Below are positions 1-11,814 of a stretch of DNA of 64,000 nucleotides, piece after piece. This stretch comes from Tamarix chinensis. Taxonomy: Eukaryota > Streptophyta > Magnoliopsida > Caryophyllales > Tamaricaceae. Numbering within the stretch: position 1 is the stretch's first letter; each line of letters begins with the position of its first letter. The notes under the pieces are model-generated. The model was not told where the DNA came from. It did no database searches and saw only the letters and a program-made list of their open reading frames with translations. The stretch lies in assembly GCA_030549775.1 (NCBI GenBank), contig CM060175.1:41273915-41337914 (forward strand), written 5' to 3'. The position numbers and the translations under genes were made by a program.

Positions 1-630
1 AAACCAGAGATTCGCTTCATGAGATCAATAATATGATATCTTATTCTCTTCGATTAAGCCCTCTGTAATTTAATGATGTAGTCTTTGATTGGCTATTTAC
101 TGCATAACTTGTCTTAGATTCTATGTATAGGTTGATGAAGGAGTCTTGTGTGAAGGTGTTGCTTCTATGGAAAACACCAGAGCCTTATGTTAATTAACAT
201 GATCTTTGTTTTCTAGCATAACTTGGTGTGGAAATTTTTTAGGTAAAAGTCGAGAGTTAGGAAATCAATATAGCGATCTTTTTTTTCCTAAAAATTATTT
301 GTGACCTTTAGGAAACACTTATACTAGACTTTTATTTCTATATAGTTCCTAATTGAAATAAAAACATCATGATAGAAACCCTAACCTACCGTCGAAGTCT
401 CTATTTCCTTATTCTTTTGTATTCTCTTGTGTTTTGAGAGAATTGATGTATTGTGTGTGATTTTTGAAACATCTTGTTAGGCCTCATTGCAATCACACCT
501 CTCTATGTAATAAATATCATTGTTTTCCCCAATGTCTTAAGGTCATGTTATTTCTCAATTAGTCTTTGTATTCATGATTGTGGATTAGATCCAATCTTTT
601 AGATTTAAAATAATAATTTTTTTAACAACA
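1..630 (+). mobile_element. Probable 5' LTR and flank of a decayed Ty1/copia element
   Basis: AT-rich non-coding sequence lying directly upstream of a recognisable copia primer-binding site and gag. The stretch just before the binding site ends in ACAACA, which fits an LTR 3' end (..CA). I could not fix the 5' boundary because the matching 3' LTR is not recognisable downstream. No gene is visible. Confidence 0.4.
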
Positions 631-631
631 A

Positions 632-1198
632 ATGGGTATTAGAGTGTTATTGGTATTATATATTAGCATTCGGTGGAGTAACAACAATAAGATTTACATT
701 GAGAAATTCAATCGTTATGTGAATTTTGGGTTATGGAAATTGAAGATGCGAGTGATCTTGATCTATATCTTGTTGGAAAAGGAATTAATAGAGACGTTGA
801 GTAAGCACAAATCAATGACAAATAAGAGATTTGAGGTAATTGATCTAAATGTCCTTTCAACTTCAAAATTGTGATTGAGAAATGAAGTTTTATGGGAAGT
901 GGATAAAGAGACAATCACTACTATCTTGTTGTTGAAGTTAGAATCTTTGTATATGATGACATTAATCACAAATTATCTATTGTTGCAAAACAAGATTTAT
1001 AAGCTAAAAGTTGAGATTTATTCCTTGAAATCACATCTTGATGTGTTTGATTATATAACTATGGATATTTTGAAGATAGATATTAAACTAGATAATGAGG
1101 ATTTGTCTATTATAATGATATGTTCTTTTCCTACTGATTGTAAAAACTTTTATGAGACTATATTATATGGGAAAAATAATTATTTCTTGATGATGTAA
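632..1198 (+). pseudogene. Ty1/copia gag remnant (UBN2-type)
   Basis: Two open stretches (632-874 and 875-1198) are joined across an in-frame stop. The first holds the gag pattern around KFNRYVNFGLWKLKMR, and the second holds LYMMTLITNYLLLQNKIYKLK followed by LDNEDLSIIMICSFP and ILYGKNNY. These match the helical UBN2 / gag-polypeptide domain of plant copia elements, in which gag packages the element RNA into virus-like particles. The intact protein would run on into a zinc knuckle and pol. Here stops interrupt it, so it is a relic. Identity rests on recognising the conserved spacing; the subfamily is not determined. Confidence 0.85.
633..646 (+). other. Degenerate tRNA-iMet primer-binding site of the copia element
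   Basis: The bases TGGGTATTAGAGTG resemble the plant copia primer-binding site TGGTATCAGAGC, complementary to initiator methionine tRNA, with one extra G and C-to-T changes. It sits between the putative LTR end and gag, which is the expected position. Confidence 0.55.
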
Positions 1199-1349
1199 AG
1201 ATAGCCTTACTATAGGAGGAGATAATTGAAAATTAGTTAGTTAGAGAGATTCCAAGGAAGTCTAAGAGTGAGAGACTTGTAGTTTAGGTGATAACTTAGG
1301 ATTGAGGATATAGTGACCATAAAAATTCCATATGAAAGCCAAAAAATAT

Positions 1350-2042
1350 ATAAATTAATTTTGTGTGTAATGGGTGTGATAAGAAGCTTCATATTAGGAA
1401 TTTTTATCCTTAGAAGAGACTTGGTAATAAGTTTAGTGATTCATCCAGTACAAAGGATGATAGTGATGGTCAAGTGTTGATGGCATAACCGAAAAACAAA
1501 TAAGCAATCCTTGGATTCTTTATGATCCTATATTAATCCCAAATATAGTTGGTTTTACACTTATGAGATGACTTGAGGTAGATTTTTCTTGATAGATGAT
1601 GAATCTGCATGTACAGTTGCTAAGATTAGGGTTGTGAAGGTTAGGATGCATAATGGTGTGGTTCAGACGCTATCTAATGTTCAACATGTCTAGGAGATGA
1701 CTAAGAATTGTGTGTTTTTTTTAGTTCCTTTAGTTGCGATGGATATCATTTTTTAATCACAGATGGAATGATGATGATTACCAATGGGGATCTTATGGTG
1801 ATGAATGGTAAAAGTGTTGGGACACTTAATGAGATAGCTTGTTCCACTATTAAGGGTGTAGCTAAAGCCACATTAGCTAGCATAATTAGATTAAGGTTAT
1901 GAGACTTTAGCAAATAAGATTGGGACACATGAGTGTTAGAGGCTTGACTATGATCTCCAGGAGAAGGTTGTGGGATGGAAAAAGTATAATATGTATTTTT
2001 GTGAGAATTACCTATTTGGCAGGTAGAATAGAGTTAGTTTTT
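1350..2042 (+). pseudogene. Ty1/copia nucleocapsid knuckle, protease edge and GAG-pre-integrase remnant
   Basis: In broken frames the sequence continues in copia order. Near 1355-1400 there is a decayed CCHC knuckle (CNGCDKKLHIRNFY; the Gly and last Cys are lost). Near 1645-1690, MHNGVVQTLSNVQHV matches the segment after the aspartic protease. MVMNGKSVGTLNEI lies at 1795-1835. From 1914, RLGHMSVRGLTMISRR is the hallmark of the GAG-pre-integrase domain. The protease active-site DSG is not preserved. Homology stops around 2042-2090, so integrase, RT and RNase H are missing. Many stops and frameshifts mark an old, dead copy. Confidence 0.8.
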
Positions 2043-3299
2043 TAACAACCAAACATAGTACAAAGTCACCTACTTATTATATACTCTAACAACCCATTTT
2101 TGGAAACCTAAGTTATTCAGGGATTTTTTTATTAAAAATAAAATTATACATTGTGTACCTTTATTACACCTTTTAATGAAAATGAAACCTTAGTTTTTCT
2201 TTCGAAACATTTTATTTCATTATCATGTTCATTTCTTGTTAGTTCATTTCTATGAGATTTTTTAGGCCATTTTTAGCTATCAAGATTGTTCTAGATCATC
2301 CTAATTCTATAATTTGTTTTTTGAAAATTTTAGCTTTTCCAAGTCTCTTAGGATATTTTAAAATTTTATTTGGAGATCTCTAGAAAAATATACTATTTAT
2401 GTTTCGATTGGTCATATTTTACGATTTTAAGTAGCAAAACAAACCTTTTGGCTATCCAAAATTTATGAAACTTCCAAAATCACTATATTTCTATGTTACT
2501 ATATCCAAAATAATTTAAAAATAATCTATAATAAATTTTATAATTTTTAGACAAATTTGACTTTTATTCTTCAATATTATCTTAAAATTAATTAATGTTG
2601 TTGTCTCTTTCTATCCATAATTTAGTTGGTTTGATGTAGTTCTTTAATCGTGAAGACATAAAGGATGATTCATTGGTTAAATGGGTGCTAGGTTCAAAGA
2701 TATGTGTGAATCTTCCACCAATATTAAACAGTAAGGGTTCTAGGTAGGTTTCAATCCAAGTAATTCTTAAGAAGAAAATTGTCTCACAAAATAGACAATT
2801 TGGCAAGCCAAGTGCTCAAAAATTTTCATTTAATTAAAAATATTATCTCCCATGTTCAATGATTCTAAAGAGTATGTATACTAACCATAGGAATTAATTA
2901 TAACTAATTAATAATTACTTAACAAATAACTTAGTTTTCACCCCCACTTGCACAATGGTAACAACTTGCACAAATTGTGAGGTTGGAGTGGTATAACCAA
3001 CTTAAACCATTGCTTGTTTAGTTGTGTAATTAGTTAGAATTAGCTCTAATAATCTAAAAAACATAATCAAACACTTAATTATAGGTACTAACTACAATAT
3101 TACAAACACTTAGATATGTTAATAAATACATGAAATAACAAGTTATGAAATTCTAAATTATACATGATATCATAAGGTTTACAATAAGAACTACAAAAAT
3201 TAAGGTATTTGCATGCTTGTTGTATTATCCTCCATGTATTCCATAGCATTGGATGTTTGTATGTCTTGCACACAAACATGGATTAAATGGATTAACATC
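2043..3299. other. Gene-free AT-rich stretch
   Basis: No open frame here shows a recognisable domain. It lies between the 3'-truncated copia relic and the 3' end of the first gypsy fragment, and may hold decayed LTR sequence belonging to either. I see no further structure. Confidence 0.5.
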
Positions 3300-5165
3300 T
3301 TATGCAGATTCCTCTAGTAAATATTTAACATACCTACAAGAATATCTTAAAGTGTCCTTAAAATTAATAGTAGAAGTATCATGAAAAGCTTCAAAGATAA
3401 CCAGCTTCATTATTAATATTACTAATTCCTCTTTATCAAGAAAAACATGATATGCACCTACATCATTATTCATTGGTTGAGTAGAAATTTTCATCAAATT
3501 CACATCATCAAAGTATGGATAAAAATCATCTACATTAAAAATTATTGATATTCCACCATGAGAATCAAGTAAATCAAGTACATACACATTTTACCTTATT
3601 TTATAAGTATTTTAAAAGGAACATTTTCTCTAGGCATTAATTTGTTTTTACATAAAGAAATCTTTCTTTACATAAATATAACCATACTTGATCACCTGGA
3701 GAAAATACCTTTTGAACTTGATTCTTATTAGCTTGAGCTTGATACCTTCTAGTTTACTTTTTAATGTTGCCTAAAATTTTTTGTTGAAGCTTTTGGAAAT
3801 ACTCAAATTGTTCCTTATCTTCTTATCTATTTAATTTGCCTTTCTTCAAGGAAAACATGTTGATTGACATATTAGGATTCATGCCATAAACCACCACAAA
3901 TGGAATATAATAAGTTATACTTGAAGGAATTTGATTATAGGAAAACTCAACATGAGCTAGCTTGATAATCCAATCCTTGGTACGTTTACTTACCAAACCT
4001 CTCAACAATATACCAAGAATTTGATTTATAACCTCCATTTGACTAATAGTTTGTGACTGGTGTGAAGTACTAAATAAAAATTTTTTACACAACATGTGCC
4101 ATAAAATCTTCTAAAAGTAACTAAAATAATTTAACATATCTCTCTAAAATAATAGTTTGAGGAATACCATAGTGTCTTAAAACCTATTTAAAATATAAAA
4201 AGCAACATGTGTAGCATCTCAGTTTAATGACATGCTATAAAATGAGAAATCTTAAAAAATCTATCAACTACTACCATTATATAATCTTTACCACATTTAG
4301 TTCTAGGTAACCCTAATATGAAGTCCATAATTACCCTTCCAATTATTTACTAGGGACAAGTAATGGAATGTACAAACCCTTATGAAAGAAGATTTTAATT
4401 TTTGACATGTAACACATCTACTAAAAATAGCTTGTACACCTTTTATCAATCATGGCCAAAAGAAATTTTCTTGTAGCATTTTTAAAACCTTATGAATATA
4501 CAAATGCCAAGGTATTCCTCCTTTATGTACCTCTTTTGTAAGAAATTATCTTATAGTCAATTGAGGCACATAAAGTTTATTACTCTTGAAAAATAAATCC
4601 ATAATGCAAGACATAGTTACTATGAGATCCATGTTTCTTACATGCATCATAATTATCATAGAAATCATCATCTTTTTGATACAAGTGTTTTAGCATTTCA
4701 AATCTAACTCACCCACTTTGTATGTCTTGGACTAATTTTCTTTTTTACATCTAAGTATTTTACAATTTCATGATTTTGATGTAACACGAAGGGTTTAGGT
4801 ATCAAATAATGATTTTATGTCTTTAGGTTGCATATGATGATACATAATTCCTTATCATAAGTATAATAGTTCAACTTGGTCTCATTTATTTTTTCACTAA
4901 AATATGCAATAGGTCTCTTTTCTTGTGAATGCACCCTCCGCTCCCTACCCCACTAACATCACAAGTTACTTCAAATAGTAAATCAAAATTAGGTAAGGAT
5001 AAGACTAGAGTAATACATAATTTCAATTTAAGAGTCTCAAAGGCTTTAGTGGCTCTATCTCCCCATTTAAACTCTCCATTTTTTTTATAAGGTGAGTTAT
5101 ATGTGTTGCTATGGCTAAGAAGTCTTTAATAAATTATCTATAAAAATTATCTTATTAATAAGGCA
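3300..5165 (-). pseudogene. Ty3/gypsy pol relic: RT end, RNase H, integrase, C-terminal tail
   Basis: Read on the minus strand, the order is that of a gypsy pol. At 5165-5045 is the RT C-terminus (YR.FIKDFLAIATHITHLIKK). At 5000-4740 is RNase H (SEKINETKLNYYTYDKEL after a decayed FEVTCD). At 4560-4390 is the integrase zinc-binding end (ENFFWP then CVTCQ). At 4330-4220 is the integrase core start ([20 protein letters not shown]). At 4095-3823 is the core end (NQILGILLRGLV, EFSYNQIPSS, VVYGMNP). At 3700-3300 is the post-core tail (GDQVWLYL, then ISIIFNVDDFYPYFDD). Integrase inserts the element cDNA and RNase H degrades the RNA template. Multiple frameshifts and stops show it is inactive; gag, protease and most of RT are absent. 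Confidence 0.9.
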
Positions 5166-6009
5166 CTCTTGAAAAGCTTTATTGATGTGTGTGAGAGAGT
5201 GGAAATCTCAAACTAATGATAATATGGATCAAATTAGGTTTAGATATTAGGATAATGGCTTGTTGATGGGGAATTAATAAATTGAAGATTTAAATATGAT
5301 GGAATAACGATGCGGATGGTTCGAATATGATAGAAAAAATGATGGTGGTTTGTCAATGATGAGGGTTCGAATGGTGTGTACTAATTAGTATATGAATTTG
5401 ATGATGGTATGATGGTGATGCTTCATTTCAAAATTCAGGGTTTGGATAATGGTTAGAGTCATGGTTTAGGTTTAGGGTTAGGGTTAGGGTTAAGCTTTGG
5501 TTTGAAAAGAATGAAGAAGGTTACGTTTGGTTGGTATGGAAAATTAGGGTTTTGAATGGAAGGGTTAGGGCTTCGGTTGTGTATACCAAATTAGAGTAGG
5601 ATTTTGATGGTAATTATGGTAGGAAAATATGGATTAAGAATAGTAGAAAATATATGGATTAATCTCTAATTTATATAGACAACAAGATTAAAACTTTCAA
5701 GCTAAATCATTCAAGTTAAAAGATATTTTGCTACCTTTATGCTAACTATATGCTACTTTATGCTAACTTTATTATCCCAATTTACTACTTAACTAATAAA
5801 TTAGATAAATTAATAATGATGCTCAGAAAGCCTGCTAATAAACTCCACATGCACATGCTCACTACTTCCTTCCATGCCATGCACATGCAAGTAGACACTT
5901 AGTTGCTTGTTTATTACTTTTCGAGCAACGTAACAATCCGTTGGTCTTTAAATTTACGGGAGATACTTTAAAAATAAAAAATAATTGGTTCCATAATTAT
6001 GAAAGCTAA
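5166..6009. other. Gene-free stretch between two gypsy relics, probably LTR-derived
   Basis: It directly follows, on the minus strand, the gypsy pol C-terminus that ends near 6010, so it most likely contains that element's polypurine and 3' LTR region. A short run of TTAGGG hexamers lies at about 5466-5494. No coding region is recognisable. Confidence 0.4.
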
Positions 6010-6957
6010 TTTTTAGGTTTTTTCTCCTACATCATTATCCCCTTGTTGATTTTAATTTTCTCTTAAATTTGCATCGCCATAATAAGGGCTAATATCTCGA
6101 ACTTTGAATGTCCTTGATACTCATTTTTGCATTCTCGGCTAATAGAAATGTACTTGCAGCAACTGTAAAGTCTTGAATTGAAGTCTTCGAATCACACAAG
6201 TTTTTGTGCTTGAATAAGAACCCATCTTAAATAGCATAAGCTTCAGAAGTTCCTTGTTTCTTGGAATATTTGAAGATCATAGCATAATCATCATCCATTG
6301 CATATTGATTCTTCAACATCTAAAACACCAAAAGCTTTGCATCCATTATGGTAAGTACCATGGTCCTCCTTGATAATATATGTGTTACAACATTTTCTTT
6401 GCCATCCACATGCCTTGTAGAGAACATAAATATATGCAAGAAGCTTATCCACTTAGTATGTCTTGGAATCACCATCTTTTGACCATGTAGATACTTTAGG
6501 TTTTCATGATTCGAATGAAGCACAACAGGCTTGGGTCTCAAGTAATGACTCCACGTGTCTAAACAACGTACAATAGCATAGAAATCTTTATCGTAGGTCA
6601 AATAGTTGAGTCTGGCTCCATTCAATTTTTTACGAAATAAAGCAATCGATTTCCTTTCTTGTGAAAGCACACCCCCGATGCCTACACTACTTGCATCACA
6701 TGTTATTTTAAACAATTGATTGAAATAAGGTAAAGATAATACGAGTGTATTTGAGAGATTTTTCTTCAAGTCTTCAAAAGCCCTTGTCGCTTAATCATTG
6801 TATGGAACTCTCCTTTCTTTATCATTTGTGTGATAGGTTCTACAATGGTAGAGAAGTCTTTAATGAACCTCCTATAAAATGAGGTCAACCCATGAAAACC
6901 TTTAACTTCATGGAAATTAGTAGGAATATGCCACAATTGTATAGCATATAAAATCAT
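6010..6957 (-). pseudogene. Second Ty3/gypsy pol relic with internal deletion of integrase core
   Basis: Minus-strand order: 6957-6766 RT C-terminus ([20 protein letters not shown] and [11 protein letters not shown]); 6769-6320 RNase H (FKITCDASSVGIGGVLSQE, LNGARLNYLTYDKDFYAI, LHSNHENLKYLHGQ); 6300-6190 the segment before integrase (YAMDDDY, DGFLFKHKNLC). The frame then passes straight to a C-terminal tail (TFKVRDISPYYGDANLREN, then GDNDVG) near 6140-6020. The integrase HHCC and DDE core are therefore deleted. The RNase H frame is open for 149 residues, so this copy is less decayed than the one at 3300-5165, which belongs to the same broad lineage. Confidence 0.88.
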
Positions 6958-7104
6958 GTAAATAATAATAGGGCATAATCACCAACGATAACATAAAGGC
7001 AAATTAACGATCAGGTGGAAATGCCAAGATCCGATATAGTTTAAATTAATTACTTCATTAATCCTTTATCAAAATATTTTCACACCATACTCTTTATCAA
7101 GTCC

Positions 7105-7480
7105 ATACGATTACGGGAACCCCACTATTTTAGCCGGTGGATTGGTCGCAAGGGTACATGCCCTACCACTATTATATGCCGGTGGATCGGTCGCGAAGGT
7201 AACATACCCTGCTACTATTATATGCCGGTGGATCGGTCTGGCCCTTTTGTCGTACGGTGTTCCACTGTAAGTAATTAGTGTCTTTCCACATCTTAACAAC
7301 ATATATAGTTTGGTTTGTTGAGCTCGGGATCCCCCACTATTATAACCGGTGGATCGATCGCGAGGGTACATGCCTTGCCACTATTTTAGCCGGTGGATCG
7401 GTCGCAAGGGAAAACATTCCCTGCCACTATTATGCCAGTGGATCGGTCTGGGCCCGGCTCAACATCTTCCACTTTACGTA
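7105..7480 (+). repeat. CCACTATT / CCGGTGG array of copy L1
   Basis: Six units of about 55-65 bp, in two blocks of three. Each unit contains CCACTATTnTnnnCCGGTGGAtCGG, whose CCAC and GTGG arms can pair. Between units sit segments such as AGGGTACATGCCCT, also self-complementary. Each block closes with TCTGG.CC...CCACTgTAAGTaATTAgT. The same two-block layout occurs at 15570-16020 and 26935-27290. Confidence 0.8.
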
Positions 7481-7609
7481 ATTAATATTTTAAGTGTCTT
7501 ATTTAGAAATCATTAAGACTTGCACGTCATCCACCCACCATGCTTACTCCTCATCTTAGGTTGACCCCTCCAACCTTAGTTAATCATCACCACCATAGTT
7601 AGTTATGAC

Positions 7610-8050
7610 ATACTCTAGCACCCATGCAAAACCCTAACCTCCATGCAAAACCCTAACTCCACGTAGACCATGATTCCATGCAAACCCTAACATCATACCA
7701 TTTCATGCAAGCCTCTAACACCGTACCATTTCACACAAAACCCTAACACCATGCCCTTTCTTGTAAAACCCTATCACCCTACTATTTCATGCAAAATCCT
7801 AACACCATACTATTTTATGCAAAACCCTAACAGCATGCAACTCTATGCAAAACCCTAACGCCATATACAACCCATACAAAACCCTAACACCATACCATCC
7901 ATACGAAACCCTAACACCATACAATCCATACGAAACCCTAATACCATGTAGACATGAACTCCATGCAAAGCCCATCCCTCATGAAACTCCATGCGAACCC
8001 TAACACCATGCAATACATTAATTCCATGCAAAACCCAATTCCCATGAAAC
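7610..8050 (+). repeat. Degenerate tandem array with AAACCCTAA (telobox) in most units
   Basis: Units of roughly 25-35 bp of the form CATGCAAAACCCTAACACC with ATACCATTT-type spacers, about a dozen copies. The core AAACCCTA equals the plant telobox. The array occupies the slot that holds unrelated tandem arrays in L3 and L4. Confidence 0.7.
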
Positions 8051-8564
8051 TTCCCATCCTTATTTTACCATTCCATCATGTATGACTCAAGGCCACATCA
8101 TATCGTATTGAAACACATTTACACTCATCATTCTCATGCCACAATCATTTAACGAAACATACCTCAACTTCTATACCATGTTGCATTCATAACAGTCATA
8201 CAATAAATACATAAGATACATGACAAATCATATCATATGGCATGCATGGCATATAAATCATATATGATACAAATGGCCTTAGCACCCCTTACCTAAAAAT
8301 ATCACCGGTCTTGGAGCACACTCCTATACTACTTGAGGGTTTTGGTTGGGCTCACCTACTATAGGAAAAATACTGGGATTAGGTTTTCTCTTAAGAATGC
8401 TATTATTTCTAACTTATCCCAAGACCTTATTTTTAATTAAAAATTATTATACTAGAATTGACTCTACAAAATACTAGTAGAATATTAATAATAAAACTAA
8501 TGCAGTTCAAAATAAAAAGGTGATATAAGGGTTTCTACCCTTCACCAAAATAATATTAGTAAAG

Positions 8565-8615
<51 letters not shown>

Positions 8616-8662
8616 CAACAACTAAATATTATAAATAAAGATAATATTAAAAATAATAATAC

Positions 8663-8720
<58 letters not shown>
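8565..8720. repeat. Microsatellites (TAA)n then (TA)n in copy L1
   Basis: A run of ATA/TAA triplets covers about 8565-8612, followed by CAA triplets. A pure TA run covers about 8667-8720. Confidence 0.95.
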
Positions 8721-8723
<3 letters not shown>

Positions 8724-9219
8724 CTTTAAATTTAAAGTGGGGTTTCGACCCAACTTATAACTAATGACCTACTATTTATAAATATTAATAATAAAATTGA
8801 TAACATATATAATAATATTAAAATAATAAAGATAATAATAATATCATTATTAATGGATATAAAAAAAATAGAAATGATAATACTAAAATACATAAGTGCG
8901 AATGTTAATACAAAATTAAGGCCTAAGATTTTTCAGAATAATAAATAAAAGGATAATAATAATTATTCTAATAATTATAATATTAATAATAAGAAGAAGA
9001 ATGATAATAGTTCAATTAATAACTTAAAATTCGAAACTAACAATATTATTATTTTATTACCGCTCTCTACCCTGTAAGTAAAATTCAGCATAAATTTTAT
9101 ATCAAATAATAATAATATTAATAGCAAGGAAATAATTATATTCGAATAATTACTAATAATTAAAATAAAAATAGAATAATTTACAATAAATAGTAAAAAA
9201 TGACTAAGAAGGTCTAGGG

Positions 9220-10290
9220 TTTGACCTTGAGTCGGCGGGAATGGGCGGCACCGGCGGTGGTTCACGGTGGTGGCCGAAAAAATGATCTAAGAGGGAAAAA
9301 GATGAAAAAAGAGAGAAGGAACAGGGGGAAAAATAAAATAAGGTTATGGTTCGGTGGAGGAGGATTAGAGGGAGTTTTTGGGTGGTTCAAAGGGCAGTAG
9401 AAGTGGCGGAAACGGCAGCGGACGGCGGCTTAAAGGTTGTGGGGTGAAAATTCTGGCGAGATGAGCAGCAAACTTTGCACGGTTATGGAGGCTCGTGCAA
9501 GAAGAATCGAAGGTTGAAAATGGTTTAGTTAATTAGAGGAAATTTCAGGGAAGAAATTAGAATGCTGCGGTGGCGCTGAGGTTGGCTATCGGCGGCGGAA
9601 GATGCGTCTGAAGTCACGGTGATGGCGGCCTTCACTTAGGGTTACGGGTGAGAAAAAAATTCCAAAACTCCTACAATTAGGCTATTTATAGATGGTAGAT
9701 GGGATAATATGGTTTTGGGGGTCGGTAGGAAGGTATTAGGTGCGAGAATTTGGGTGGCTGGCGGTAGTAATTGGTCGGCAATCGTTTTGGTTGCATCGAA
9801 GTTTCGCGAGGCTGGGGAGAAGAAACGGGTGAGAGATAACGGATGAGAGTTATGCCAATTTATTCCTCGAGTCAAGGGGAATTCAATGAGATAAGAAAAG
9901 GCTGGTCAAAGTCCCTATAGCTGGAGACGCCATTAATGGGGTCGGGAGCTACAGCCGCATCGACGGAGGAGAAAGGAGGAAGGAGGATGAAGGAAGAAGA
10001 AGAACAGGTGGACCGGTCGGCCGGGGAAAGAAAAGAAAATGGGAAGAACCGGGCAGTCGGCGCGAGTTACTCTATTAAACAAGACGCGTCATCTCGACAT
10101 AAAATCGCACCAAACGCCGCGTCTGGGCGTACACAGGAAGAAACCAGCGACGCTAGGCCGAGGGGAGAGGAAGAGAGGGTGGGTTGGGCCGCGTCCAGGC
10201 CCAACCGCGGAAGAAAGAAGAAAAAGGAAGAAAGAAAATGAAAAAGAAGAAAAGAAAAGGAAAAGGAAAAAGAAAAAAGGAGAAATTTAA
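9220..10290 (+). other. GC- and purine-rich block of copy L1
   Basis: G/A-rich on the plus strand and much richer in GC than the flanks. Open frames within it are low-complexity (Arg/Lys/Glu/Gly-rich on plus) and are not conserved between copies, so I do not call a protein. It corresponds to the blocks at 18170-19370 and 29740-30080, and to the complement of 63270-64000. Confidence 0.6.
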
Positions 10291-10719
10291 GGTTTTGGGT
10301 TTAAATAAATTAATTAGAATATTTTGGGTATTTAACATAAAATATTTATTTAATAAAAATATTAAATTCCCTTTTTAGGCTAATTTAGGGTTTTTAAAAT
10401 ATTTTCCATAAATTCTATTTTAATTAGTAAAACACCCCAATTTTCTTCAATTAAATTATTAATAAAATTATTATTAATTTCAAACTATTTTCTCCTTCTT
10501 ATTTTAAATAAAATAATTTATTTAATTAATTCCAAAATTAAAATCTTTAATTAGTTAAAATACCCAAATTCCTCCTTATTAAAATATTTATAAATTTATT
10601 CTTGATTTTCCCTAATTAATTTTCTTTTATTTTAAATAAAATAATATACTTAATTAACTTTTATAATAAAACCTCATTTAAATATACTATTTAAAATTAG
10701 GAAATTTCGGGGCATTTCA

Positions 10720-10855
10720 GAACCGGACCCTTTAGTATCTATACCTTCTAGTACATCATTATATCTAGAGTAGGTAAGGCATCAAGATCTATTGAGATCC
10801 CACATGAAGGTAAAGCCCGAAGGCACCAATAAATGCTCGAATGTAGACTAACCTT
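10720..10855 (+). mobile_element. Long-LTR copy L2, left part (before the CACTA insertion)
   Basis: The motif order, a GGTA-type box before a triplet of short conserved segments, resembles the region 5' of the CCACTATT array in L3 and L4 (cAGTACtacGGTACTGAGTAACCC and similar). The sequence resumes at 21346 after the CACTA element: removing the transposon and one CTT copy joins ..GACTAACCTT to CGGTATCTAATTG. Confidence 0.5.
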
Positions 10856-10872
10856 CACTACCCCGAAAAGGG

Positions 10873-11395
10873 ATTTTAATAACGCTTATTTTATAATTTT
10901 AATAATGGTTTTAAACCGTTATTAAACCACCAGTTATTAAATCTTTAAAAACAGTTCATAACCGTTATAAAAAATATTTAAAAAAATCGCAAATATGAGC
11001 ATAAAGTTTATATTTAATAATGGTTTTTAAGAAACAACCATTGTTAAAAAAAAGGTTTTAATAACGGTTCTTCCATAAAACCATTGTTAAAAATAAGGTT
11101 TCAATAACGGTTTCCAAGAAAAAACCATTGTGGAAAACTAGGTTTTAATAACGGTTATTACAAAAACCATTGTTAAAACATAATCGAATTAGGGTTTCAT
11201 TCATTGATTATATATTTATTAAACCCTAGTATGTATTAAATGAGCATAAAATTGAGGTTAAATGCACATTTTTAATAATGGTTTGCATCAGAACCGTTAT
11301 TAAAACCTACATTTTAATAATGGTTTTCAAAAGAACCGTTATTAAAGTCTAAGTTTTGATAACGGTTTTCATAAGAACCATTATTATAACTTTAT
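10873..11395. repeat. CACTA subterminal repeats, left side
   Basis: Many copies of TTTTAATAACGGTT and its complement AACCGTTATTAAAA, spaced about 15-35 bp. A 120-bp sub-block (GTTAAA..TAGGGTTT..ATTGATTAT..TTTATTAAACCCTA) occurs twice, near 11175-11250 and 11395-11465. Such repeats bind TNPA-like proteins in the En/Spm family. Confidence 0.85.
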
Positions 11396-11814
11396 CATCC
11401 AATTAGGGTTTTGGTTATTGATTATGCTTTTATTAAACCCTAATACATATTAACTGAGCATAAATTTGAGATGAAATACGTAGTTTTTTTTAATGTTTTT
11501 ATTGTTTTGTTCCTGCCCACATACATAGTTGTATGTTCAAATAATTACCAAATCTACATTGTAAAACAACATCAATTCATAACAAATCTGCAATCACAGC
11601 ATAATTTCAATCAATCTCTAATTAATATGCATGTCTTAATACACCAAACATACTCATGAATCAAAATTAGTAGGCATACCACAACTTGGTAGCTCTACAC
11701 CCTAAAGTAAAAAGTTCATAAATCTAGCCTAGAAGACTGAAAGACATAGACAAAATACAAACCTGAACATGCATGTAGGATATATAGATCTCTACCTAAT
11801 ACCGAATGAATGAG

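Larger units (their letters stand above)
6958..10719 (+). mobile_element. Long-LTR family copy L1, 5'-truncated
   Basis: The 3' end is clear: AAATTTCGGGGCATTTCA at 10702-10719, equivalent to the AATTTTGGGGTATTA.A end of other copies. Inside, in the family order, are the CCACTATT array (7105-7450), a tandem AAACCCTAA-rich array (about 7610-8050), microsatellites (8565-8720) and a GC/purine-rich block (about 9220-10290). The 5' terminal box seen in L3 and L4 is missing, and the start given is only where the neighbouring gypsy relic ends. No coding domain is present. Its length without the 5' part (about 3.8 kb) fits an approximately 4.8-kb unit. Confidence 0.65.

Noticed and set aside
3300..3587. 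A separate small host gene on the minus strand
   Set aside because: GGISIIFNVDDFYPYFDD is the gypsy pol C-terminal tail and continues the integrase immediately upstream.
7111..7481. Short frames across the CCACTATT array
   Set aside because: The array is a non-coding LTR repeat with unit lengths not multiples of three, and the frames do not persist in other copies.
6958..10724. Complete boundaries and target duplication for LTR copy L1
   Set aside because: The 3' end is clear, but no matching 5' terminal box or GAACC repeat is visible near 6958.
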